This document shows, piece by piece, positions 33,611 through 45,000 of a stretch of DNA of 64,000 nt. The DNA is from Aquatica leii. Its lineage: Eukaryota > Arthropoda > Insecta > Coleoptera > Lampyridae. How positions within the stretch are numbered: position 1 is the stretch's first letter; each line of letters starts with the position of its first letter. Below the pieces are notes generated by a model. That model was not told the origin of the DNA. It did not search any database and saw only the letters and a list, made by a program, of their open reading frames with translations. The stretch is from contig CM069432.1 in the NCBI GenBank assembly GCA_035610365.1, forward strand, positions 85,234,020-85,298,019. The letters run 5' to 3'. Position numbers and translations under genes: made by a program.

Positions 33611-36018
33611 CTTAAAAAAAAAATTAAAAATACAAAAGCATGAATATAATTAATTACGAAATTTAGTAGTAAAGTTTTTGATCTGTTAATAAATAATCCT
33701 GTGTTTTGAGTTTCTTAAAAGTGTAATTTTCGGTTAATACTTTTTAGAAAGGCAGATTATGGTGTATTGATTTTAATACTCATCAGTGGGTATCTTGCTA
33801 AGTACTTTATTAAAATAATTATAATTTTAAAATTGTAGGTTTAATATAAATGTTCATCAATTCTTTGTCATAAGAAACGTTAGATGTAGTGTTCGTTTTG
33901 TTTTCTAATGTTTTGTACGTACAAAATTACCAGAAAGGATCAAGGTAAATACTGAAAAAAGTAAAGGTAAAAGTCAGAAAGTTTAAAAATACAAAACTAA
34001 AAATACATTTTTTAAAATTAAATTTGTATTTACATTTATCAATAATGTAGCAAATTTTCTTTGTGGACAATGTTTACGTCTAGCAACTTTAAAGAAGTAA
34101 CTACTTTTTAGGATGCGGCTGTCAATTTCTAAAATTCTACAACTTGTTTCTGATGTTTTCTATTTTAGTATTTAATAAAAAATCTTTGTTCATTTACATT
34201 GAAAATCTATAGAATGCTCAAGAAAAGTCAAATATAACTGTAAATAATATACATTTGGTTAGGTATATTGGAATATGGTAGTATCATTTTATAATAAAAA
34301 TATAATTTTGATTGTTAAATTTAAAGTTATTTTTACATTGAAGAAAAAATGTTAAATTTCAAAATCTTACAAAAAACATCATTTTTTGCTAACACCACTT
34401 ATATACCAATTTAATAACAAAAAACAACAAACAAGATAAATCACAATCATGATAAAGCAAAGGAAAACCGTATAACAAAAACCAAATAAGAAAATGGGTC
34501 AGAAATCAATACAACTTATAGAACCTCGCATCTTTAATCAGATATCCATGCAACTAAAAAATATTATAACAGTGAAACAATTAGCAAACAAGATTAAAAA
34601 GTGGATGTTTCAAGAAAGAACTGGAATTCTAAAACCTGGAAGTACTTAAGCTAGTGTCTAGTTCTAGGGACATTGTTATGGATTTGGCTAGCCACCTGTG
34701 TATAAGATGAAAAGAACAGAGAAAAAAACTAAACAATTTCGACTATAAACTAAGTGAAAATTATTAAACCTCAAAATAAATTTAATGAGATGACACAATT
34801 TCAAAAGACAATTTTTTATAGTACTAAATATTACGATCTTTTATTTATTTTTTAATTTATTTAATCATATGCAACAGCACTACAGTTACCGTAACAACAG
34901 TAAGTTATAGAAAGTAAGTAATAAACGACGCGCGTTTATGTATGCCGCAGAAACAGAAAAAAACTCAATTAGAATCAATCTTGCAGAAAATACAAATTAG
35001 AAGCAAAAAAACAGTTGTTTGAACGGATGAATCACAATTTAAAGTTTTTGAAAGCAAACGTCGTACATTTCAGTTTATCAACAACTAATAAAAAATATTG
35101 GAAAAAAAATAAAAACTATAAAATATGGAAATGATAGTACTATGATTTAGGGTTGTTTTTAAGTGCAGTAAAAATTTCATAAAATAGCTAACAAAATGAC
35201 TAGTAAAACATTTACTTACTACTTTAAACTTACTTAAAAATACTCTTCTTAACGCTTTATAATACTTTAAACAACAAAAAATTGTTTATTTTTTGTTTAA
35301 TAAGTTTTTGTTCTAATATATTTTATTTACAAAAATCAATTTTCAAATACAAGAAACTTAAAATAGAAAATAATATACAAGTTAAAGTTCCTACGCTAAA
35401 ATAAGCATAAATTATTGCTTATGAAAAACTAATTAAAACAAATATTGAAAGTTTAATATTAATTAATCTTTGTAAAATTATATTTTTTAAATTTAGAAAT
35501 AATTTTGATACATACAGTATAAAAACTATCTAAAATATTTTAATTGATTATTTTGTTAATAAATATCAAATAGTTAAATAATTAAACAAAAACATAACTG
35601 ATATCAAAAAGCATTATCAAGTTTTTATTAAATCAAAATGAGTTACGCAAGTTATATTTTAGTACATTTATTTTGTTACGATATCGCACTGTTCAACAAT
35701 GTTGCCGCTAAAAATGGTGCCACAATCTACAACAATTATCGGGGTGCCATATAGTCAATACGTCAAAATTGTATACACGTGTATATCGCACAACGCCCTC
35801 TGTCTTATTATGAATGAACTAAACTGTATAAATCTGACCACCAATTGACAAAATGGCTCCCAAGCAATTTTTTGCGTACGAGCTTAAAAAGTGTTGATAA
35901 GCTCTAGAAAAATTTTTAATGTAAAAGTACTGTGGCTCCCAAACTTGGATGCCTCTTTGTATTTTTGGGTGCCAAAATAACAATGAATACCCAATTATGG
36001 TGCCACGATGACAATTTT

Positions 36019-36022
<4 letters not shown>

Positions 36023-36066
<44 letters not shown>
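36023..36066. repeat. (TA)22 tract, right boundary of X2
   Basis: This is the longest TA tract in the window. To its right the sequence shows no terminal motif array. Confidence 0.92.
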
Positions 36067-36067
<1 letters not shown>

Positions 36068-37220
36068 CAATAATTACAAACAGATTTTAGTTTATTACAA
36101 TAAATGAGAACGTATATTTTGTACAAAGCAATATTTATCATGTAACTGTATTGTCATGATACTCGTGTAGTTCTTTTGCATATATATCAAAAAACATTAC
36201 ATATTTAAAGACTAACTAAGAGCATTTAGCCATCGTTACTTTCATTGACATTATATTTTTTTTCTGAGAATTCAATTCAATTCAAATCATAAACAAAATA
36301 AGTTTTGCTAAACAGTTTTGTTACTAAAATTCAGCTTTTTGCATTCTGTTCATTTATAAACTATAATGTGGCACGTTATCTTATGGTTAATATTGTTACA
36401 AATCTATATATCATACCAACAAAATATTATGAATTTATCGTTAGCTCTGTGTGGTATATACCAGATTGTTTTTTTGAAATTGCCATTATGTAAATATTGT
36501 GATAAACAAAGGTAACACAACAATATGATAGATAAATAAATATGTCTTTAATCTATAAGTAGGTGAACTAATTTTTTATTTCTCTCAAGAGCATGATGCA
36601 GTAGCGACAACACTAAACTACCATATCGTAACAGTTTTTGTACTCAAACCCAATCTGTCGTAAAATTGTGTTTATGGCATCTGGTTCATTGTGGCAAATA
36701 ACTTTCACTTACATTTTCCGAACTAAAATGTTCATTGTTAAATCTTCTCTACAGAAGTAAATATGTATTAAAATTACGATTGTTTTTAACTTAGATTTTT
36801 AATGTTTCCTGGTCAGCTTATATTGTTATTCCTAATAACAATATTCGTTATTTACGAACTAGTTTTAATTGTATAAACATCTACCTTATTTGCTTTATAA
36901 ATAATTTCGATTTGTTTTTTATAGAAAGTTCTGCTTCTGTGTATAAAAAAAGCACTATTACCTTTTGGTTCATAAAAGAAAACTTTTTGATGTAATTTTT
37001 TTAGATTTCTTAGCAATACTGTTAATTATATAAAACTAAAAAAATACTGCAATCATTGATATTTTCAAAATTATAATCTATCCAATTCAAATTTAATTAA
37101 CGCGTTGAGGTTATATAGCATTTCCATTACTTAAAAATCCCACTAACATTGATACAAAAATAAAACAGTTGTTAGGGAGATAAAATTTTAAAAGTAGAAG
37201 TAAATGCATAGTTAATAATA
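36067..37220. other. AT-rich sequence, nothing recognised
   Basis: Short open frames only, without family resemblance or codon bias. Confidence 0.5.
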
Positions 37221-40200
37221 TACGATCGACGGAAAAATTTAAAAACCAACTTGTTTGATAACATGCGATTACTAATCTCGACAATATTAACACTGTCGCT
37301 CGTTGTGCTTGCTTGTGCGTAAAAGAGTTTTAATTATTAATTGCCTTCATTACCAACTTTATTGGTTAAATAACTATTAATATAATGTAATAAAAAAAGC
37401 AAGTACTAAAACCGCTCGTCTGCCGTACCAAGTTGGTAACGTTAACTCGGGGACCGCTATCAAATTTTGCATTTTATACCTTAAGACAAATCAAAATATA
37501 GTAGTATCATATTTAGATAATACATTGTATTTTTGAATATTCAAACGAGAATACGAATTAGAGTACAAAAGACGGTAGCGTTTTAAAGACAGGTGGGTCG
37601 CTATGTAATAAAAAAAACTTTATTCGAAGGACCGACGTCCAAGATAAAATTGACACCAAGCAACATAATTATTACATCTTTTAATTTTAAAAGAAAAATT
37701 TCATAAGACGTCAACATATACATAACAGGCGCTTTTATTTAGCGTCTTCACACGCCGCTTTCTCGATCGTTGTAACATAAAAAAGCTTACGGCAGAAAGA
37801 AAAACAAATGTTCAGCAAAATTTAACACACATTTAAGAAAAGTGATACCTATATATTTTATAATAAAATCCAATACATAGATTTAATAAAACTATTAAAT
37901 AAATTTAGTAAGCAAATTCTAAAAATTGCAATTAAGCATATAATTCCTTTTAATTTACTTTCTTAGATTCTTGTACGGCATCTTCAGTTGCTAAAATTTC
38001 TTATATTGTTTGAAGATACTGTGAACCAGAAAACTATTCTATAACGTATATGTTTCTAATGTTAGCTAATTATCATCTATTTTTAGTGAGATTAGAAATT
38101 TATCTATATGGTTTGACCTTTGTATCTTAATGTACAGTACATTTTTACATGTAGGTAAATTGCTTGCTTCTAAGTTCTTTAACGTTTTAAATGAATAATT
38201 TTTAATGATTGAGCTACCGCAAAACATTTGAGAACAAAACTTGCTGTATAGTGACATAATCTAAAAAAGTATGTTTTTAAGTAATATGCTATTGAAATTG
38301 ATCCATAGATGAGCAAAATGTAGAATTAAAAACAGTAAGTAAGTCGTGTCAATGGTGTAAAAACTGTATTATTTGATATTGTCATTGAAAAAGATACCTT
38401 GATAAGTCTAGATTCGGATGACATCATTATTTCAGTTGCAGAAACAAGTGAACTATCAAAATTCATAATTCTTCCATAAAATAATGTTATTACTTTAATG
38501 TAAAATGTAGCAATTTTGCACGAATTTATCTTATGTTACTTTTGTTTTACTTCAATTTGTGTCACCTGGTATTAAAATTGAAAAATGTAGGGCCGGCTGG
38601 TCCTGAAGAAGCTCAAACCGATTTCTTTTACCAGTCCTCGGCTGCTTAGAAATCGCATAATTAGTAACAGTGATGTACGTGTTACTAAACTTTGGCTTTA
38701 TTGATAGTATGAGCAATAATATCTGTGAAATGAGTCCATGAGAAATCACAATTTGACTCAACTTGTAGCAAATTTGGTGCTACACTTTTACTAATTTAGA
38801 AGCTGGTTAGATCTAGTGTTTTATTAAATTTTGTTTAACGATTGTTAAGCTATTTGTTAGAGAGTAGAAAAATCTATCACTCTGTTATTTTATTTATAAT
38901 TGCAAAAATTATTTATTAGTTTAGTTTTATTATTATGTGTTTTAGTCTAACATTAAAAATTACAATAAACTACAAAAACATCTACTTATGTATAATAAAT
39001 GTTTCTTTTAGGTCGTAAAGTTGACCTCTTGTTGTGCCAAACTTTTTGCAAATATTTATTACTACTTTAGTTTGAAATAAGTGAATAGTTTGTATACACA
39101 ACCCAAAATCTTTATTAATTGGGAGTAACTATATAAACTGTTAAACAAAACTTATTAGTTCAAGAATAACAAAGTAATATTTTATTAACTTTATAATTTT
39201 AGTATAACAAAATAAATTTTATTTTTAATTTAAGAGTCGGTACATAGATACCACTCTATTAAACAAGAAGATAACACGTTGGGTTCCCTAGGGTTGAAGC
39301 CCGACCTTTTTAAGTAGATTTTTATTTTATGCTTGTATACAAGTACAGTCGAAGTTTCAGAAATTAACTTTTACCGCAAAGAGCGGCTAAATCAACGTAC
39401 CAAAAGATAGAGCTTTTAATGAATTTTCAGACATGTAAAAGGCTTTTAGAAATTACATGCGATGGTATCTTTATAAACTAGCGCAATTACAAATATCTGC
39501 TCACATTAAAAGTTTTGATTAGCAATTTTGTTTTTTTTTTGGACGTTTTAATGTGATATTCAATTACATTTGCTCGATTTTAATCAACATAAATTTTGTT
39601 TATCCTGACGTAAAAAAAGGTACTATATATTTAACGAAGTTAAATAAGTCTTGGAAAGAGTAAATGTGTGAGGGAAATCTTGGCATGTTTAAAGGAAAAG
39701 TCTGCGAGTTTTCCACCCCGTAGCTTGCGCCGGCCGCTCTCTGGTTGTTCGTTGAAGAGGTGCGCGATAACGCGTGCTCGCTACTTGGAGTTCGTAAAGC
39801 CGTAGCGATTCCAGTTAATGCCAAACCGTGTAAGTGGGTGCATGATTGTACTAATTGCACTTGCTACGACGTGTATTTGACTATTATAAAAATAATTGTG
39901 TACATAGTTGTGCATTTGTGACCGACACATGCAGATATCATTTTTGGACCTCTTATGAAGATGATCTCTTATAATCATCTTTAAAAGGTCGGATATATGT
40001 TATTTTATGTATGTCTTAGCATGATTTGCATTTAAGGAAGGTGCTAGTACCAACTCTCTCACGATTACCCTAAGCAGTAAGGAAACGGATATGCGGAGAC
40101 AGTTTCTTCCGTTCATGAACCCCATTACGCAAAATTGCAATGATGTTTGCTGTTTGTTATTTTGCTTAATGAGTTAAAGCTACCAGCTCTAATTATATTC

Positions 40201-41093
40201 CTGTTTAGACTTTTTCACGGAAAATATATTGCAAGCAGTATTAATTAATAACCCTAAGTGCGAACTAACGAAAACTTGTCTACTACATATGCTTTATTTA
40301 CAAAATAAATAGTAACAGTACAGTTTATAATATAGTTTAATATTCGAGTTTGAAATCAATTCCGGCAACAATAAATATTAAAGATTGCATGTGATTTATT
40401 TTAGAAAAGAATCCGTTTCCTTAATGAACGAATTTTATTTATTTCTGTGCTTCTTGTTTCGAGTTCTCTAATTGCCAGTAAAATTGGGAATCGAAAACAA
40501 CAAAATATATTTTATCAACGTATCGAATCAATTACACGGTTCTTGCTGTTTGCGATAAAACACAATTTTAAATAAAACGGAGATTTTGGTTTCACAAAAC
40601 AAACATAAAGGTTAAATAAACAAAATAAAAGGAAACAAATATTTTCACATGTTTTGTACACAGATAAATAATTTACAAAAATTAATAATTATGTTATTAT
40701 TTTAGACACAAAGTTTTTAATATGAAACAGTTATTAATTGTTATTAATGATATGTAAAGGTATTCTAAATTTTAGTTTAATACTAGATAGATCTTATTTA
40801 TTTTACAAATAAAACATAAATTACTGGTGTGAAGTATTTATTAACCAAGTTTGTTTTAGTTCTGTTAGTATTGAATTATCTTTATCTGAAAGAAACGTTT
40901 ATCTGTCAACTATTATATAATTAAATAAAGTTTTAATAGTTATTTAACGAACAAGGTTGTTAATGATAGCGATTAATAATGGAGACATTTTAAAGCCGTG
41001 AGCGAGTGTAGCGAGAGAACGCGTGAATATTGTCGAGATTATTTGTCGCCAATTAACAAACGAGTTAGTTTTAAAGATTTTCCGTTGATTGTA
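37221..41093. mobile_element. ~3.9-kb element with ~160-bp inverted terminal repeats
   Basis: The left arm (37221-37380) and right arm (40933-41093) are inverted. Shared blocks include TACRATCRACGGAAAA, AATCTCGACAATATT, the CGCTCG-rich piece and GTTAAATAACTATTAA. Both arms start at TA. GAGCGAG/CGCTCG-type motifs sit about 80 bp in from each end. The interior shows no transposase. A GC-rich patch is at 39690-39870. It is probably a non-autonomous or decayed DNA transposon; the superfamily is undetermined. Confidence 0.65.
39690..39870. other. GC-rich island in AT-rich surroundings
   Basis: The island has many CpG (GCGCCGGCCGC, GTGCGCGATAACGCG). A minus-strand frame of 86 codons starts with ATG at 39858-39860 and runs left through it. 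A plus-strand frame runs to the right from about 39714. Neither shows a known domain. It could be a captured exon, a regulatory CpG patch or a remnant of transposon coding sequence. Confidence 0.4.
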
Positions 41094-42855
41094 CGTTGGT
41101 AAAACGTGTAAAGTTATAAGAAAAGTAAAGCATACGTAACCCAATGTTATATCTAGTAATCGTGCAAGATTGTTAAATCAGTGGTTGCTAACGATTTTAT
41201 TGGTTGCTATACAAAATCGTTCATTAATAGAAATTCATCCATTGGTTCAAAATCGTTCATTAATAGGTGTCATTAACGATCTATTTCTGATACATTATTA
41301 TATGCTAATATTGCTATTAACAGACGAAAAAAATAATATCAATCGAGTTGCATTAATAGAGGTTTACTTAAAAGTATAAAACAATAGGCGTATGACTGGG
41401 TAAGTACAAATATAAATAAAATCTAATGATACACAATCAGAATTTCTACAAAAAAATAATAGTTTGAGCACCTGGCTAGTCTCAAAATTATTTATAGTCT
41501 TGATTTTTTCCCTACCTTAAGACTTCTTAACTGCAACATGTACAAAACCATTTGTACCCCAGTATCGTAATTTTTCAAGTTTAGTGTGTTTATGAATCAC
41601 GATAAACTTTAAGACCATTGTCGAATTTGTGAACTACAGTATAGTTTTTGTGGCTATAGAACTTGTTAAAAAAGTAAAGAAGTAAAACTACTATGACTAC
41701 GAATCATCAACCCTCGAGAATCAAGCTTTGCTCTATATATTAGCACTAACAAAAACACTAAAATAGTATTGTCGGTATATAAGACCAAAAATGACGCAAT
41801 TTTATATACCTACAACGAAAAAAAAACAATATAAGAACAGGAACAAAAACAAAAAATGTATTTTTGTTTAAAGTGCTTTTAACTGTTATTGTTTCATTGT
41901 ACAGTTAAATAAAAACAAAAAACGGCAACAATGTTTAGTCTTAATAATAACATATAATTTAAAAAACATAAACCATAACACAAAAAATATGACAAGACAA
42001 AAGACAAAAAAAGATAGAAAGAAAACATGTTGAATTTGTTGAAATAAAGAAATAACGTAAATATGCATGGAAAGAGAGAAAGCCTTAGTATCAAATAGCT
42101 CGCAATAGAAAAGAATAACGCCAGTAGGAAACTATAAAGTTGTTAGTTAAATAATAAAGGTTGCAACTTTAAGTTTCAAAAATATATTTAAATAAAACGC
42201 GGCATCAAATTCTTAACCGTACTAAGAAAGGGCAAACATTTTTTAAACAATTACGGAAACTTATCATTAGAGACAGCTGTTCTTGACTTGAATTTGCAGT
42301 TGTAATGTTCACTATCTAATTGACAACTTTTAAAATAAATATAAACTAAAAAACATGTTACTTTAGTTTGTGTAGGATTCAAGGAACACATGATATATTT
42401 ATAAATACACACAAATGTTGTCAAGTTAATTATTGTTAACCAAATTAATACCTAATAAGACAATTTAAGCTGAGGATGCTTGATAGTATGTGTCATGACA
42501 AAGTTATAATTGACAGAAAATTGAAATCCTTTATTTAAATGATGCATTTGATACCCGGATGCTTAGACAATTAAAGGAACTTAGATAATTTCAGATGACT
42601 ATATGACCAAACAATAAACATTCTATCAAAAATAATTGTATCGTTATCATACTTAAACTAGGTTTTAACCTTGGCTTTAACAACAAAGTATCCATTTTAA
42701 AATATTTTATAAAAACAGGACATAAAAGAGAAACTCACTGCCGCAGCTCAAACTTGTTTTCAAACTGACGTTATATGGACGATAAACACTTATAAAGATA
42801 CAAAATTTACGTTTTTGCTACGGTGAAAAAGCATTTGTTTGATGATGGTCAACGA
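41094..42855. other. AT-rich sequence with a short duplicated string
   Basis: CAAAATCGTTCATTAATAG occurs twice about 40 bp apart (41212-41275). Otherwise nothing is recognised. Confidence 0.5.
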
Positions 42856-42870
42856 ATTCTTGATATGAAA

Positions 42871-43015
42871 TTCCGTAAGCTTTTACGGCCAGTCTCTTGT
42901 AATACATACGAACTAAAACGGCCACACACCGGTGAATCAACGACGTAATCAACTGGCAGCATGAACAGCGAAACGTCGAAACAAGCTGCTACTACGCGGC
43001 GAACCCCGGAAGATG
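42871..43015 (+). mobile_element. 145-bp insertion with 15-bp target site duplication (SINE or truncated LINE)
   Basis: ATTCTTGATATGAAA is perfectly repeated at 42856-42870 and 43016-43030. The insert between is clearly richer in GC than its flanks and ends CGGCGAACCCCGGAAGATG. A 15-bp duplication fits target-primed reverse transcription. The insert has no recognisable pol III box, so a 5'-truncated LINE tail is equally likely. Confidence 0.7.
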
Positions 43016-43030
43016 ATTCTTGATATGAAA

Positions 43031-44660
43031 GTTTTGTTTATTTCTACTAGTAACCGTACAATTGATTTTAGAGAAGAAAAAGAGAGAGACGAGTATCAGC
43101 GGTACAATTTCAATTACAATGTAGTTGTTGGTACACTCCTAACATAAACAATAAATATAATCGACATGAGCTCGTGGCTATGCTACTGTTACTAACCAAG
43201 ATTGTTAGCTATTAGCTACACCGTGTAAATGGCGCTTAAATCGTAATCATATCGTTCGCGATACCTTATGATTAGAGATCAAAATTTCCCCAAAAAGTTT
43301 GACATCAAGTGTAAGAGTGAGATATAATAATATGGCGTTTCAATTACCTTCTGAGTATCCAAAAGCGTCGCGTCGCTTCTAATTTTCTTACATAAAGATT
43401 ATTACAGTATGATAACAACCAACTTAATAATCTATTGTTAGCAATAAATGAGACAAGAATGACGATTGGATTGACAACCTTTGTAGATTAGAATATTTAA
43501 GTTAGTAACCCGCACATGGCGTCTTTTTTACACCGTATCAAATACTTGTTCCTTAGAACAGTTAAATTAGTAAGGTACACAAATAGTGTTTTTTACACCG
43601 AATAAAATTCTCATTTCGTCGAAGGCAAAATTCAGTACGTACTACTTTACAGCACGTGGTCGTATTGGCCCATTATCGTGCGTGTTCCCGTTTGGGCCAC
43701 CATCGTATTAAAAATAATTAACAAATACCTTGCTAGCACATTGTGTCGTAAAATATTTTTTGATGTTAGTATCTTTTGTTCTTAAGCATCACACCGCATT
43801 TGTTTTTGAGTAGCCACAGTTAGCATGTTAATGAATCTAATAGCAAACAAAACCTCTTAATTAGGTGAACATTTGGAGTTATAAAAAATAGCTAAAAGAA
43901 ATAAGCAAAACGTGGTTACGTGTAAATCAAGTAAGTACTAACCTCCAAACAAACATCAAACCGGAAACTCAACAAGATATGTCCTATGCTCTTTTTATTA
44001 CGCAAGTTCCACTAATATAGCAGGATTTCCTAAAAGAAACGGTAGATGTTAATGGATGACAAAATTGTGACCCTTAAAAAACCGTTGGGTTTTATCGCTA
44101 GTGTAACACAACATACTTTCGTAATAACTAAAATGCCTCGTATTTAGCCGGAAGTCGATTTCACGCTGCGCCGTCTGGCGGCTAAAACGCGACCAATTAA
44201 AGAGAAACCCGTTGCCACGCGCCGACGTTGGTAAAGTTGTATAAAGGACAGTTTCAGAAATCGCAAAACGGATTTTTAGTCGTTACAAATAATTTGTGCG
44301 TAGCTCCGTTTCTACGAGATGGCGTTTAGCCTAAGATTTATTAATGTATTTCACATCCAAATGGGATAAAACTATGGCAAATTGTTTTATGTAGTTGTGG
44401 GAACCACAAACCACCCACTTTTAGACGTTTAACCCCAATGAGTAGACTTAGGAAAGTCATGTGGTTCTGTTTATATTTATCTCCCATCCCAGAGATCTCG
44501 CTGAAATCAATTCTGATCATCCGCTTAAAGTTACTTTCTTTTTTACCAACAGTTTTAAATCAAACGCCAATCGACAAAAAAACATAATTTATCTAATCTA
44601 TGTAAGAAACAGGAACGCTACAATCGCGTTTTTACAAGACACTTTTACACTTTCCCGTGA
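43031..44660. other. intergenic sequence with a GC-rich patch
   Basis: 44140-44230 is unusually rich in CpG (GCTGCGCCGTCTGGCGGC, CCACGCGCCGACGTTGG). It is followed by a TATAAA at 44238. This could be a core promoter, but no convincing first exon follows, so I do not call a gene. Confidence 0.3.
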
Positions 44661-45000
44661 AGACGTCTTTGTTTAAAACTAGTGTTAGTGTGCATTTAAG
44701 ACATTTTCTGATAAACAATTTAAAAACTGCCAATGCAATTGAATCTGTGATTAACATTTGTTTGACATTTACAGCGCATAATATACTTCTTCCTTTAAGA
44801 TTTAAGTGTTACTTTAGTGTTAGTGTTTAGCGTGTTTGCAAGACTTATTTACAGCTAGTAATATTCTTGTTCGTTTAAGACTTAGTATTAGTTTAGTGTT
44901 AGTGTGTGCTAAAGACTCGACTTTATCTTATCAACAATTTAAAAATTGAAAACGCAATTGAATCTGATTGAAGTTGTTCGAGATTTGCAGCTGATAGTAA
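44660..45000. repeat. imperfect tandem duplication
   Basis: AACAATTTAAAAACTG-CAATGCAATTGAATCTG near 44715 recurs near 44935. A nested CTTTAGTGTTAGTGT / TTTAGTGTTAGTGTG block repeats near 44813 and 44895. The unit is about 220 bp, in two diverged copies. Confidence 0.6.

Larger units (their letters stand above)
31718..36022 (+). mobile_element. block X2: 4.3-kb non-coding element, copy 2
   Basis: It is a direct copy of 8287-12154. The first bases (CGTAAGTGTTGAATTATG) and last bases are the same in both. Main difference: about 460 bp present here (33957-34418) and absent from X1 at about 10535. No coding frame is shared by both copies. Confidence 0.82.

Noticed and set aside
8287-36022. LTR retrotransposon with X1 and X2 as LTRs
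   Set aside because: No gag-pol coding sequence, no TG...CA ends with primer-binding site, and X has inverted subterminal arrays and its own TA borders.
39600-39978. Minus-strand gene at the GC island
   Set aside because: No splice signals or family match could be supported; reported only as a GC-rich island.
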